Assembly (NCBI GenBank): GCA_029983625.1
Contig: JASBZF010000051.1
Location: 1-12,374 of the forward strand
Source: Pauljensenia sp.
Lineage (GTDB): Bacteria > Actinomycetota > Actinomycetes > Actinomycetales > Actinomycetaceae
Direction of reading: 5' to 3'
Length of the DNA: 12,374 nt
In this document: positions 5,620 to 12,374 of the stretch, one piece after another
Layout of the letters: each line of letters starts with the position of its first letter
Position numbering within the stretch: position 1 is the stretch's first letter
The notes under the pieces: model-generated
The model's input: the letters and a program-made list of their open reading frames with translations, nothing else
The model's database searches: none
What the model was told of the DNA's origin: nothing
Made by a program: the position numbers and the translations under genes

Positions 5620-8562
5620 TTATTCCCAGAAAAGCCGTTCCATCACGGCCCGGCTTCGTCTTGCCGCTCGCATCCAGTCTTCTTCCAGATCAGCCTCACT
5701 CCCCGCCCGGTAACCGAGCACACGAGCCAGCGGAATGAGTTCACGCGCGTCACGCGGCAAAACGTCAAGTTTGGTACCCGACATTCTCCCCGTCGTTAAC
5801 ACGTTACCCGCTCGGATCCGTGAGGCCAGACTCCAAGCGTGAGAAAGAACCTCCCCGTCCTCGGCAGTGATCGCGCCCTCGGCAACGAGTGCATCTAAGG
5901 CTTCCATTGTCGAGGGCGAACGCAATGTCGGATGCGCGTAGGCATAGCGGAGTTGGAAGAGTTGAACAACCCATTCGACATCACTGAGTCCACCGGGACC
6001 GAGTTTGACATGGCGCGAAGGTTCAGTGCCTCGGGGAAGGCGTTCATGTTCCATCCGCGCTTTAAGCAGACGAATGTCTTTCAGTTCTGTTGCATTGAGC
6101 GGCTCCGACCAGCGGAAGGCATCGATCATATTGCTTGCCGAGGCAAGCATGTCGGCAGGCCCAGCTACGGGGCGAGCTCGAAGAAGAGCTTGTCGTTCCC
6201 AACTTGAGGACCATTTTGAATAGTAATCCTGCAGTGAGGCCAGAGTGCGTGTCATCGGCCCGGATCTTCCTTCGGGACGCAGATCGAGGTCGAGGGCGAC
6301 ACTCATTTGCGATGTCGTTCTGCCCAGGAGTGCTGCGACGCGGTTCACGATCCAGGTCGCCGATTCTGCTGCCTGCGCACAGCTCGCACCTTCTGCTTGA
6401 AAATGACATGCAATGACATCAGCATCCGAAGCATAGGAGGACTCCAAACCTCCGTATCGCCCCATCGCAAAGAAAATGACGTGCGCTCTATCGCAACCGT
6501 GTCGTTGCGCATCCTCGCGTTGGGCAATGTTCAAAGCACCGATCAGAGCCGCATCTGTCGCCTGTGCGATTGCTTTCCTTGTCGGCGTAATCCCGATGAG
6601 CAGATCCGCCATTGCCGCACGCAGCAGTTCTCTGGCGCGCACCGCGCGCGTGCGAGCAGCTGCCTCATCCGCCTCCAGGTGCCTGCCGATGAGTGAGTCA
6701 ATTTCTCGGCCTAGAGCTTCTCGGGTCCGGGCTTGAAGATCCGCATCAGAATCGAGCCAAGCGATTGCTTCGGGAGTGCGTGAGAGTGCGTCGGCGATCC
6801 ATCGTGAATTTGGGAGCATCCGACACAGACGTGAAGCGGCAACTCCTGAATCCCGCAGCAGTGCAAGATACCAGTGTGAATCCCCGATCTGTTCTGACAG
6901 TGTCCGAAAAGACAGAAGACCAAGGTCCGGGTCGGCGCCATCGGCAAGCCAGGAGACGAATACCGGAAGCAGATGACGTTGAATGAGGGCACGCCTGCTT
7001 GTCCCGCGTGTGAGGGCCCCGATATGCCCGAAGGCCCCGTTCGGATCGATGTAGCCGATTGCGGCAAGCCTGGCGCGCGCACCTTCTTCACTCAGAGCTG
7101 CTTCATCCGGGCTTAAACCTGCGGTCGCGGTGACGATCGGTCGGTAAAAAACATCTTCGTGGAGCTGACGCACCCGAGAACGAACGCGCTCGAGTTCATG
7201 AAGGAAATCTTTTTCCGTAACAAAGCGCGTCGGATCAATTGCCCGGCCAATGCTGCGTATCTTCGCTGCGGCAGTGGGCACCAGATGCGTTCTACGCATC
7301 CTGTCCAATTGGACCCTGTGTTCCACAAGACGCAAGAAGCAGTAATGTTCTTCGAGTTCTGCTGCATCACTGCGGGCGACGTAGCCGCCCGCAGCCAAAG
7401 CCTCAAGTGCCTCAAGGGTCGATGCGACCCGTAAGGACTCGTCGGTCCTGCCGTGAACGAGTTGAAGCAGCTGAACTGTAAACTCCACGTCGCGCAGCCC
7501 GCCTCGCCCCAGCTTCAGTTCGCGATCAGCGTGATGACGAGGAATAGAGTCCTCGACTTTTTGGCGCATCCCTCGCGCATTTTCCACAAAACTTTCACGT
7601 CCTGCGGCTGACCAGACAAACTCTGAGGCAGCTGTAGTGAATCGTTGCCCAAGTTCCATATCCCCCGCAGCGGCTCGCGCCTTCAGGAGTGCCTGAAATT
7701 CCCAGTTTTGCGCCCATTTCTTCCAGTAGTGGCGGTAGGAATCCAAACTGCGCACGAGTACCCCATTGCGCCCCTCGGGACGCAGATTGGCATCAACAGT
7801 CCACAGTGGCTGTTCCTCACCTGCGCCCGAACATGCCTGTGCGACAAGCGCTGCTAAAACAGATCCCCGTTCCATAGCTTCACGCTCATCGACACCTTCA
7901 GCAGGCTCTACGACGTACAGGACATCCACATCGGATACGTAGTTGAGTTCACGCGCTCCTGTTTTCCCCATCGCGATAATGGCCAAACGTACACGCCCGT
8001 GAGGATCGATATCCCTCCTCGCCAGAGCAAGGGAGGCTTCCAATGCAGCATCAGCAAGCTGGGCGAGACTGCGCCCCACCGCAGGCATGTCTCGCACAGG
8101 ATCCAAACTCGTCAGGTCATCGGCCAGAATACGCAGAAGAAGCCTTCGATACGCCCTCCTCATGTCATCAGCTGTCGCCCACGGCGCGGCGATAGGAAGC
8201 GGCGCCTTAGGGTCTGCTCCAAGCGATTCGAGAAGTGTACGGCGAGGTGATAAAAACTCTGCCCACATTCCCTCGGTACGCGCAGGTTGGGCAAGGAGAT
8301 AATCACCCCACCACACTGAGGCACCGAGCACCCTGACGAGTCGTGTCAGTCGGTCTCCGCCCTCGTTGATGAGGGAGGGCACAATCTCAGGGTCAGTTTC
8401 CACTAGTCGAAGTGCCGTCAGTACAGCAAGATCAGGATCCGCACAGCGCGCACAGATCCGCACCCACATATACGGGTCGCCCGGAAGCGCCTGCAGGAAG
8501 GATTCAGCACGAAGGGGATCACGAAATCCCGCTTGTCGCAGATCCTTCGATGTTACGGGCAT
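5620..8562 (-). CDS. glnE: GlnE, bifunctional glutamine synthetase adenylyltransferase / adenylyl-removing enzyme
   Basis: GlnE attaches AMP to, and removes it by phosphorolysis from, a tyrosine of the main glutamine synthetase (GlnA1), tuning nitrogen assimilation. The 980 residues contain two nucleotidyltransferase halves. The N-terminal, adenylyl-removing half has GKTGARELNYVSDVD (199-213), DANLRPEGRNG (257-267) and RGGLRDVEF (353-361). The C-terminal, adenylylating half has GRYGGLESSYASDAD (701-715), DLDLRPEGRSG (758-768) and GPGGLSDVEW (855-864). Both halves keep their S-D-x-D metal-binding acids, so both activities should be intact. The ATG directly abuts the glnA2 stop (TAAATG) with AAGG 8 nt upstream, implying translational coupling. 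The glnA2-glnE order matches Mycobacterium tuberculosis. Its usual target, GlnA1, is not in the window. Confidence 0.97.
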   Translation of the reverse strand: MPVTSKDLRQAGFRDPLRAESFLQALPGDPYMWVRICARCADPDLAVLTALRLVETDPEIVPSLINEGGDRLTRLVRVLGASVWWGDYLLAQPARTEGMWAEFLSPRRTLLESLGADPKAPLPIAAPWATADDMRRAYRRLLLRILADDLTSLDPVRDMPAVGRSLAQLADAALEASLALARRDIDPHGRVRLAIIAMGKTGARELNYVSDVDVLYVVEPAEGVDEREAMERGSVLAALVAQACSGAGEEQPLWTVDANLRPEGRNGVLVRSLDSYRHYWKKWAQNWEFQALLKARAAAGDMELGQRFTTAASEFVWSAAGRESFVENARGMRQKVEDSIPRHHADRELKLGRGGLRDVEFTVQLLQLVHGRTDESLRVASTLEALEALAAGGYVARSDAAELEEHYCFLRLVEHRVQLDRMRRTHLVPTAAAKIRSIGRAIDPTRFVTEKDFLHELERVRSRVRQLHEDVFYRPIVTATAGLSPDEAALSEEGARARLAAIGYIDPNGAFGHIGALTRGTSRRALIQRHLLPVFVSWLADGADPDLGLLSFRTLSEQIGDSHWYLALLRDSGVAASRLCRMLPNSRWIADALSRTPEAIAWLDSDADLQARTREALGREIDSLIGRHLEADEAAARTRAVRARELLRAAMADLLIGITPTRKAIAQATDAALIGALNIAQREDAQRHGCDRAHVIFFAMGRYGGLESSYASDADVIACHFQAEGASCAQAAESATWIVNRVAALLGRTTSQMSVALDLDLRPEGRSGPMTRTLASLQDYYSKWSSSWERQALLRARPVAGPADMLASASNMIDAFRWSEPLNATELKDIRLLKARMEHERLPRGTEPSRHVKLGPGGLSDVEWVVQLFQLRYAYAHPTLRSPSTMEALDALVAEGAITAEDGEVLSHAWSLASRIRAGNVLTTGRMSGTKLDVLPRDARELIPLARVLGYRAGSEADLEEDWMRAARRSRAVMERLFWE

Positions 8563-9897
8563 TTAGTAGACCTTAAGAAACTGACGGATCTCCTGGGCAG
8601 TGATCTGGCGACGATACTCCAACCACTCGTTTTCTTTATTCCTCACAACGTAGTCGAACACCTCTTCACCGAGAGCAGATGCTACGAGATCAGATTCACG
8701 CATGAGCCTCACCGCTGCGGAAAGGGAGCTGGGTAGGGCTTCAATCCCCAAGATCTGACGTTCACGGTCGGTCAGATCCCAGACGTTGTCTTCAGCTTCG
8801 TCCATGAGTTCCAGACGGCGTTCAATCCCGTCCAGTCCGGCTGCGATAAGGACCGCGAGGGCGAGGTAGGGATTCGCTGCCGGATCGAGTGCACGGTACT
8901 CGATCCGAGCCGCCCGACGTTTATTCGGCTTGTATACCGGAACACGGATCAGGGCGGATCTATTGTTGTGACCCCAGCAGACAAAAGAAGGAGCTTCACC
9001 TCCGCCCCATAAACGCTTATACGAATTCACGTACTGGTTCGTCACCGCCGTGATCTCACGCGCATGTGCAAGCAGACCTGCGATGAACCAGCGTCCCGTT
9101 CGCGATAGCTGGTATTCGCCCGAGGGATCGTAGAAAGCGTTCTCTTCTCCTTCAAAAAGCGACAGATGCGTATGCATCCCCGAACCAGGGTGGTCACTAA
9201 AAGGTTTGGGCATAAAAGTTGCCACGAGGTCTTCACGTAACGCGACTTCCTCGATGATGGTCCGCGCCGTCATGATGTTATCCGCTGCGGTTACCGCATC
9301 GACTGCACGCAGATCGATCTCATTTTGTCCCGGTCCGCCCTCGTGGTGAGAAAACTCAACGGGAATACCCATATCTTCTAGCATTCTCACTGCTCTGCGG
9401 CGGAAATCGTTGGAATCTCCTCGCGCGACATGATCGAAATAGCCCGCATTATCGACGGGAACCATGCGATCAACCGACACCGGGGGACGCAGGAGGTAAA
9501 ACTCAATTTCAGGATGAACCATCACCGTGAAACCCAGTTCTCTGGCGCGCGCCACCACCCTTTCCAGTACCGCCCTCGGATCCGAACGTGCCTGTTGACC
9601 GTCGGGCGTGTACACATCGCAGAACATGCGAGCGACAGGATCGGCGTTTCCTTTCCACGGGAGGAGTTGGAAGGTCTGCGCGTCCGGCCTGAGCAGCATG
9701 TCGGATTCATGTACGCGGGTCAATCCTTCAATGGAAGAGCCGTCGAAACCGATGCCTTCTGTGAAAGCGTCTTCGAGTTCGCCTGGGTCAATTGCCACGG
9801 ATTTAAGAACGCCAGCAACGTCGGTGAACCACAGTCGAATGAAGCGAATGTCGCGCTGAGCAACTTCTTGCATCACCTGTTCTTGCTGTTGGTTCAT
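8563..9897 (-). CDS. glnA2: GlnA2-type type I glutamine synthetase
   Basis: This enzyme condenses ammonia and glutamate to glutamine using ATP and belongs to the dodecameric GSI family. The 444 residues show FTDVAG (25-30), FDGSSIEG (51-58), HPEIEFYL (128-135) with metal ligands E130 and E132, HHEGGPGQNEID (184-195), GSGMHTHLSL (238-247), NRSALIRVP (312-320) and RIEYRALDPAANPYL (331-345). At the adenylylation loop it reads AEDNVWDLTDRER, with W373 in place of the modified tyrosine of GlnA1 (NLYDL). It is therefore probably not a GlnE substrate, as for the similar M. tuberculosis GlnA2. ATG follows AGGAGG by 4-5 nt. It sits 30 nt after the SPFH gene and abuts glnE. The family is certain; the GlnA2 subtype rests on the loop and the neighbourhood. 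Confidence 0.95.
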   Translation of the reverse strand: MNQQQEQVMQEVAQRDIRFIRLWFTDVAGVLKSVAIDPGELEDAFTEGIGFDGSSIEGLTRVHESDMLLRPDAQTFQLLPWKGNADPVARMFCDVYTPDGQQARSDPRAVLERVVARARELGFTVMVHPEIEFYLLRPPVSVDRMVPVDNAGYFDHVARGDSNDFRRRAVRMLEDMGIPVEFSHHEGGPGQNEIDLRAVDAVTAADNIMTARTIIEEVALREDLVATFMPKPFSDHPGSGMHTHLSLFEGEENAFYDPSGEYQLSRTGRWFIAGLLAHAREITAVTNQYVNSYKRLWGGGEAPSFVCWGHNNRSALIRVPVYKPNKRRAARIEYRALDPAANPYLALAVLIAAGLDGIERRLELMDEAEDNVWDLTDRERQILGIEALPSSLSAAVRLMRESDLVASALGEEVFDYVVRNKENEWLEYRRQITAQEIRQFLKVY

Positions 9898-9927
9898 GTT
9901 CCCTCCTGATCGGCTCTTCTGACCGCT

Positions 9928-10794
9928 TCACTTCTCCCGTGAAGTGCCGAAGCCCTGTGAAATCGCATTCAGTGCAGCGGTGAGTTCAGTAGGCACAACC
10001 CACACCTTCGAGGATTCACCTTTGGCCAGTTCGGGCAGCATCTGGAGATACTGGTAGCTCAGCAGGTCAGGAGTCGGGTTACCGTCGTGAATCGAGGCAA
10101 AGACCGTGGCGATTGCTTCCGCTTCGCCTCGCGCGCGTGTGATGGCGGCTTCAGCCTGACCTTGGGCCTGCAGGATAGCTGATTCTTTTTCGCCTTCAGC
10201 CTGGAGGATCTGTGACTGTCGGACACCTTCAGCTGTGAGGATGGCAGCGCGCTTGTCGCGTTCAGCGCGAAGTTGCTGCTCCATAGCTTGCTGGATCGAA
10301 GGCGGCGGGTCGATAGCTTTCAGCTCGACTCGGTTGACGCGGATACCCCATCGTCCAGTTGCCTCATCAAGGACACCTCGCAGCTGAGTGTTGATGGAAT
10401 CACGGCTCGTCAAGGTCTGTTCAAGATCGAGGGAACCGATGACATTCCTCAGTGTCGTCACGGTCAGCTGTTCAATCGCCTGAATGAAATTAGCGATCTC
10501 ATAGGTTGCATCTTTCGGGTCGGTCACCTGGTAGTAAACGACCGAATCGATTGAAACGACGACGTTATCGGCGGTGATCACCGGCTGAGGAGGAAAGCTC
10601 GTCACCTGTTCGCGCAGATCAACGCGCGAGGCAATGCGATCAACGAAAGGAAAGAGGAGGTGCATACCTCCATGCATGACGGTGTGGAATTTGCCGAGGC
10701 GTTCGATGACGAGCGCACGGGACTGGGGAACAATCTGAATCGCCCTCGTCAGGGCAAAGGCGACGAGGAGAGCGAGAAGAATGAGGACGATCAC
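9928..10794 (-). CDS. SPFH/stomatin-family membrane protein (paraslipin/QmcA-like)
   Basis: This is a band-7 protein that oligomerises at the inner membrane and is thought to organise membrane microdomains or regulate membrane proteases. Residues 1-19 form an N-terminal membrane anchor. The SPFH domain follows at about 20-185 (VPQSRALVIERLGKFHTVMHGGMHLLFPFVDR, abbreviated here by its ends VPQSR and FVDR). An Ala/Glu-rich coiled coil covers about 170-232, with repeats such as ILQAEGEKESAILQAQGQAEA. A C-terminal oligomerisation segment lies around 240-280. Its 288 residues are usual for the family. The start is GTG, overlapping the nfeD stop by 4 nt (GTGA), with AAGGA about 9 nt upstream. An NfeD gene next to an SPFH gene is the standard arrangement. 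Its position before glnA2-glnE suggests shared transcription, not necessarily shared function. Confidence 0.94.
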   Translation of the reverse strand: MIVLILLALLVAFALTRAIQIVPQSRALVIERLGKFHTVMHGGMHLLFPFVDRIASRVDLREQVTSFPPQPVITADNVVVSIDSVVYYQVTDPKDATYEIANFIQAIEQLTVTTLRNVIGSLDLEQTLTSRDSINTQLRGVLDEATGRWGIRVNRVELKAIDPPPSIQQAMEQQLRAERDKRAAILTAEGVRQSQILQAEGEKESAILQAQGQAEAAITRARGEAEAIATVFASIHDGNPTPDLLSYQYLQMLPELAKGESSKVWVVPTELTAALNAISQGFGTSREK

Positions 10795-11285
10795 AAGCTC
10801 TTTCCTTTCGGTAGTTCAGAATCGTCATGTGAAGTATCTGGCGCTTGTGTCAGATCCGCAGCTTCGATGATCGCCGTCGCTCCGGCAATTGTCACGACTG
10901 TGACCTGCGTACCTGCACTCAGGGGTGGACCTTCTGTGCGAGCCGACCAGACTTCTCCTGCAAGTTTGATGCGTCCATCCCACGCATCTGTATCTGAAAG
11001 GACGAGCGCTTGCGCACCAACGAGGGCGTGAACGTTCGTTTTTGCATCCGGTGTGGCACGGGCTAAACGAGACTTGATCCAGGGGCGTAACAAGACAAGT
11101 CCCAAGACAGCGACGAGAGAAAAGACCACAACCTCAATCGTCAAGCCCGCACCGAAGGCGCTGACAATGCTCGCTCCGAGTGCGCCAAGGGCAAGCATGA
11201 GGAAAACGAAATCAACTGTTCCGACCTCGACAATGCCAAGGAGAAGGGCTGCAGCAAGCCACCACATCACATGTCCCATACCCAA
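10791..11285 (-). CDS. NfeD-family membrane protein (short form, no protease domain)
   Basis: This is the partner protein of SPFH/stomatin family members. It has 164 residues with three predicted membrane segments, about 7-22, 24-44 and 48-70. A cytoplasmic OB-fold NfeD domain follows at about 85-145, with the typical GAQALVLSDTDAWDGRIKLAGEVWSA pattern (glycines 90, 104 and 110, and W113). The polar tail is about 20 residues long. The ClpP-like serine protease domain of long NfeD proteins is absent. The start is uncertain: TTG at 11285 has AGGAG 9 nt upstream, while ATG at 11279 is a better codon with poorer ribosome-site spacing. The gene begins 15 nt after the ABC stop and overlaps the SPFH gene by 4 nt, so the three are probably co-transcribed. 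Confidence 0.92.
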   Translation of the reverse strand: MGMGHVMWWLAAALLLGIVEVGTVDFVFLMLALGALGASIVSAFGAGLTIEVVVFSLVAVLGLVLLRPWIKSRLARATPDAKTNVHALVGAQALVLSDTDAWDGRIKLAGEVWSARTEGPPLSAGTQVTVVTIAGATAIIEAADLTQAPDTSHDDSELPKGKSL

Positions 11286-11300
11286 TTCCCGTGTCTCCTT

Positions 11301-12092
11301 TCAAGCCCGCGCGATACCTCGCGCCCACCAACGTCCCGAATCACAGCCTGCGAGAAGCGGTAATTCGTAGGCGGCAGAAAGATTGACACCGTTAAGCACA
11401 CGGTCGATTGGACCTGCGCTCAGGATCGATCCAGCGGACATCAGTGCCGCATGTGTGATACCGGTCGGAATTTCTTCGACCTGATGAGTGATCAGAACCA
11501 GTTGAGGCGCATTGGGTGCGGCGATGATTTCCTCGAGTGCGCTCAGAAGAAGTTCACGTACACCCAAGTCAATGCCTGCGCTGGGTTCATCGAGGATCAG
11601 TACTTCAGGATCAGACATGAGCGAACGCGCGAGGAGAACTCTTTGAGCTTCCCCTTCAGACAGAGTGCAAAACTCGCGATCTGCAAGATGAGCAACTCCG
11701 AAGGCTGCAAGAAGATCATCGCAGCGCGCATTGTCAAGTGCTTCGTAGTATTCCTCTCGATGCACCGTTACACCCCAGGCCCCAGTGCGCACGAGGTCAC
11801 GGACCGTACTTCCTGGTCGAATGGAAGGTGCTGAGGATTTTGACACGAGGGCGATCCGTCTTGCCAATTCACTGGGAAGAATACGCGCAAGGGCTTCGCC
11901 AAGCAGTGTTGCCGTCCCTGAACTCAGATGAGTACGCCCAGAAAGAACGCGAGCGAGAGTTGTTTTCCCCGCACCGTTAGGCCCTAGGATCACCCAGTGT
12001 TGACCCGGTGTTGTCATCCAGGAGACACCGTTCAGAATCCGCCGTTCTGCGCGGGTTACTACTGCGGTGTCCAGTGACAGTACAGAGCTCAT
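11301..12092 (-). CDS. Stand-alone ABC ATPase, YlmA-like
   Basis: This is an ATP-binding cassette protein of 263 residues with one nucleotide-binding domain. It shows Walker A GPNGAGKTT (37-45), a degenerate signature LSEGEAQRVLLARSL (144-158) instead of LSGGQ, Walker B VLILDEP (164-170) and a switch histidine H203 in LITHQVEEIPTGITHA. The Q-loop glutamine expected near residue 84 appears to be replaced (ALVSKSSAP). The EEIP-G-THA end and LSEGE signature resemble the YlmA group of cytoplasmic cassettes, whose transported substrate, if any, is unknown. No permease gene adjoins it; the next genes are NfeD and SPFH. No good Shine-Dalgarno precedes the ATG, but a -10-like TAGGCT ends 6 nt before it, so translation may be leaderless. 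The fold is sure and the role is not known. Confidence 0.92.
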   Translation of the reverse strand: MSSVLSLDTAVVTRAERRILNGVSWMTTPGQHWVILGPNGAGKTTLARVLSGRTHLSSGTATLLGEALARILPSELARRIALVSKSSAPSIRPGSTVRDLVRTGAWGVTVHREEYYEALDNARCDDLLAAFGVAHLADREFCTLSEGEAQRVLLARSLMSDPEVLILDEPSAGIDLGVRELLLSALEEIIAAPNAPQLVLITHQVEEIPTGITHAALMSAGSILSAGPIDRVLNGVNLSAAYELPLLAGCDSGRWWARGIARA

Positions 12093-12098
12093 GCCTCA

Positions 12099-12127
12099 AG
12101 CCTACCTGCGGGATACGCCCCGGTCAT
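12099..12127 (-). promoter_or_regulatory. Candidate promoter giving a leaderless ABC ATPase transcript
   Basis: The minus strand reads ATGACC (12122-12127), 17 nt, TAGGCT (12099-12104), 6 nt, then the ATG of the ABC gene. TAGGCT fits the actinobacterial TAnnnT pattern, and the predicted start falls on the A of the ATG. Leaderless mRNAs are common in actinobacteria. The -35 overlaps the glycosyltransferase stop codon. Confidence 0.38.
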
Positions 12128-12374
12128 CGCGTACCCAGGAGTTCGGCGTACAGAGTTGCGGTCGCATCACCGATCGCTTCCCAGGAGAAGTGATCGCGTG
12201 CTCTCGCCAGTCCTGCCGCACCCATCCGTGCGGCTAGTTCACTATCGTCCAAGATCGCCGTAAGTCTTTCGGCCATATCCCGTTCAAAACGTCGCGGGTC
12301 AAGCGGAGTACCGGTCCCAGCATTGAGCTGCTCGATAGGAACGAGGTAGCCGGTGTGCCCATCGACAATCACAT
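12124..12374 (-). CDS. glgA: Glycogen synthase-like GT4 glycosyltransferase, C-terminal end only
   Basis: Only the last 83 codons or so are visible; the reading frame is open to the window edge and the true start lies outside. The segment begins IVDGHTGYLVP, the end of the nucleotide-sugar-binding motif in the second Rossmann domain of GT4 enzymes. It continues with NAGTGTPLDPRRFERDMAE and RARDHFSWEAIGDATATLY. The GTGTPLDP insertion and HFSWEAI ending are typical of the actinobacterial (Corynebacterium-type) glycogen synthase, which transfers glucose from ADP-glucose to glucan. Some relatives make maltose 1-phosphate instead (GlgM), and this fragment cannot separate the two. The next gene begins 31 nt downstream on the same strand, but with a possible promoter of its own. 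Confidence 0.82.
   Translation of the reverse strand, partial: VIVDGHTGYLVPIEQLNAGTGTPLDPRRFERDMAERLTAILDDSELAARMGAAGLARARDHFSWEAIGDATATLYAELLGTR

Noticed and set aside
9430..9909. Open plus-strand frame of 159 codons opposite glnA2
   Set aside because: It is antisense to a conserved enzyme with no recognisable domain or ribosome site.

Overview
The window reads as a chromosomal housekeeping segment from an actinobacterium of moderate GC, probably from the Actinomycetaceae or a relative. This placement rests on the glnA2-glnE pair, an actinobacterial-type glycogen synthase end, the PdxS/PdxT route to vitamin B6, GTG/TTG starts, TAnnnT-type -10 elements and a Gram-positive-type LexA box. I see no insertion sequences, phage genes, CRISPR arrays, tRNAs or rRNAs. 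Thirteen of the fourteen genes lie on the minus strand, and two of them are cut by the window edges.

Right block, transcribed right to left from 12374 to 4906: the 3' end of a glycogen synthase-like glycosyltransferase; a stand-alone ABC ATPase of the YlmA type that may have its own leaderless promoter; an NfeD-family membrane protein; an SPFH/stomatin-family protein; a GlnA2-type glutamine synthetase; GlnE, the bifunctional glutamine synthetase adenylyltransferase; and a histidine phosphatase. Gaps from the ABC gene to the phosphatase run from a 4-nt overlap to 33 nt, so one long operon is plausible. It would join a membrane-microdomain module (NfeD + SPFH) to nitrogen-assimilation genes.

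Middle, 4459-4915: a 241-bp divergent intergenic region carries candidate promoters in both directions. Rightwards lies a 71-residue Cys/His protein, the only plus-strand gene. Its 3' end overlaps the end of the phosphatase gene by 10 nt.

Left block, transcribed right to left from 4458 to 1: yebC-pdxS-pdxT-ruvC-ruvA-ruvB. The genes are packed with overlaps or gaps of 2-12 nt, except for a 57-nt gap between ruvC and ruvA. That gap holds a near-consensus LexA (SOS) box just downstream of a TAGAAT -10 element that begins in the ruvC stop codon. The likely reading is a constitutive promoter ahead of yebC serving PLP synthesis and ruvC, plus an internal DNA-damage-inducible promoter serving the RuvAB branch-migration motor.

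No undescribed system is evident. The points most worth checking are the internal SOS promoter, the small Cys/His protein with its palindromic upstream site, and the SPFH/NfeD-glnA2-glnE linkage.
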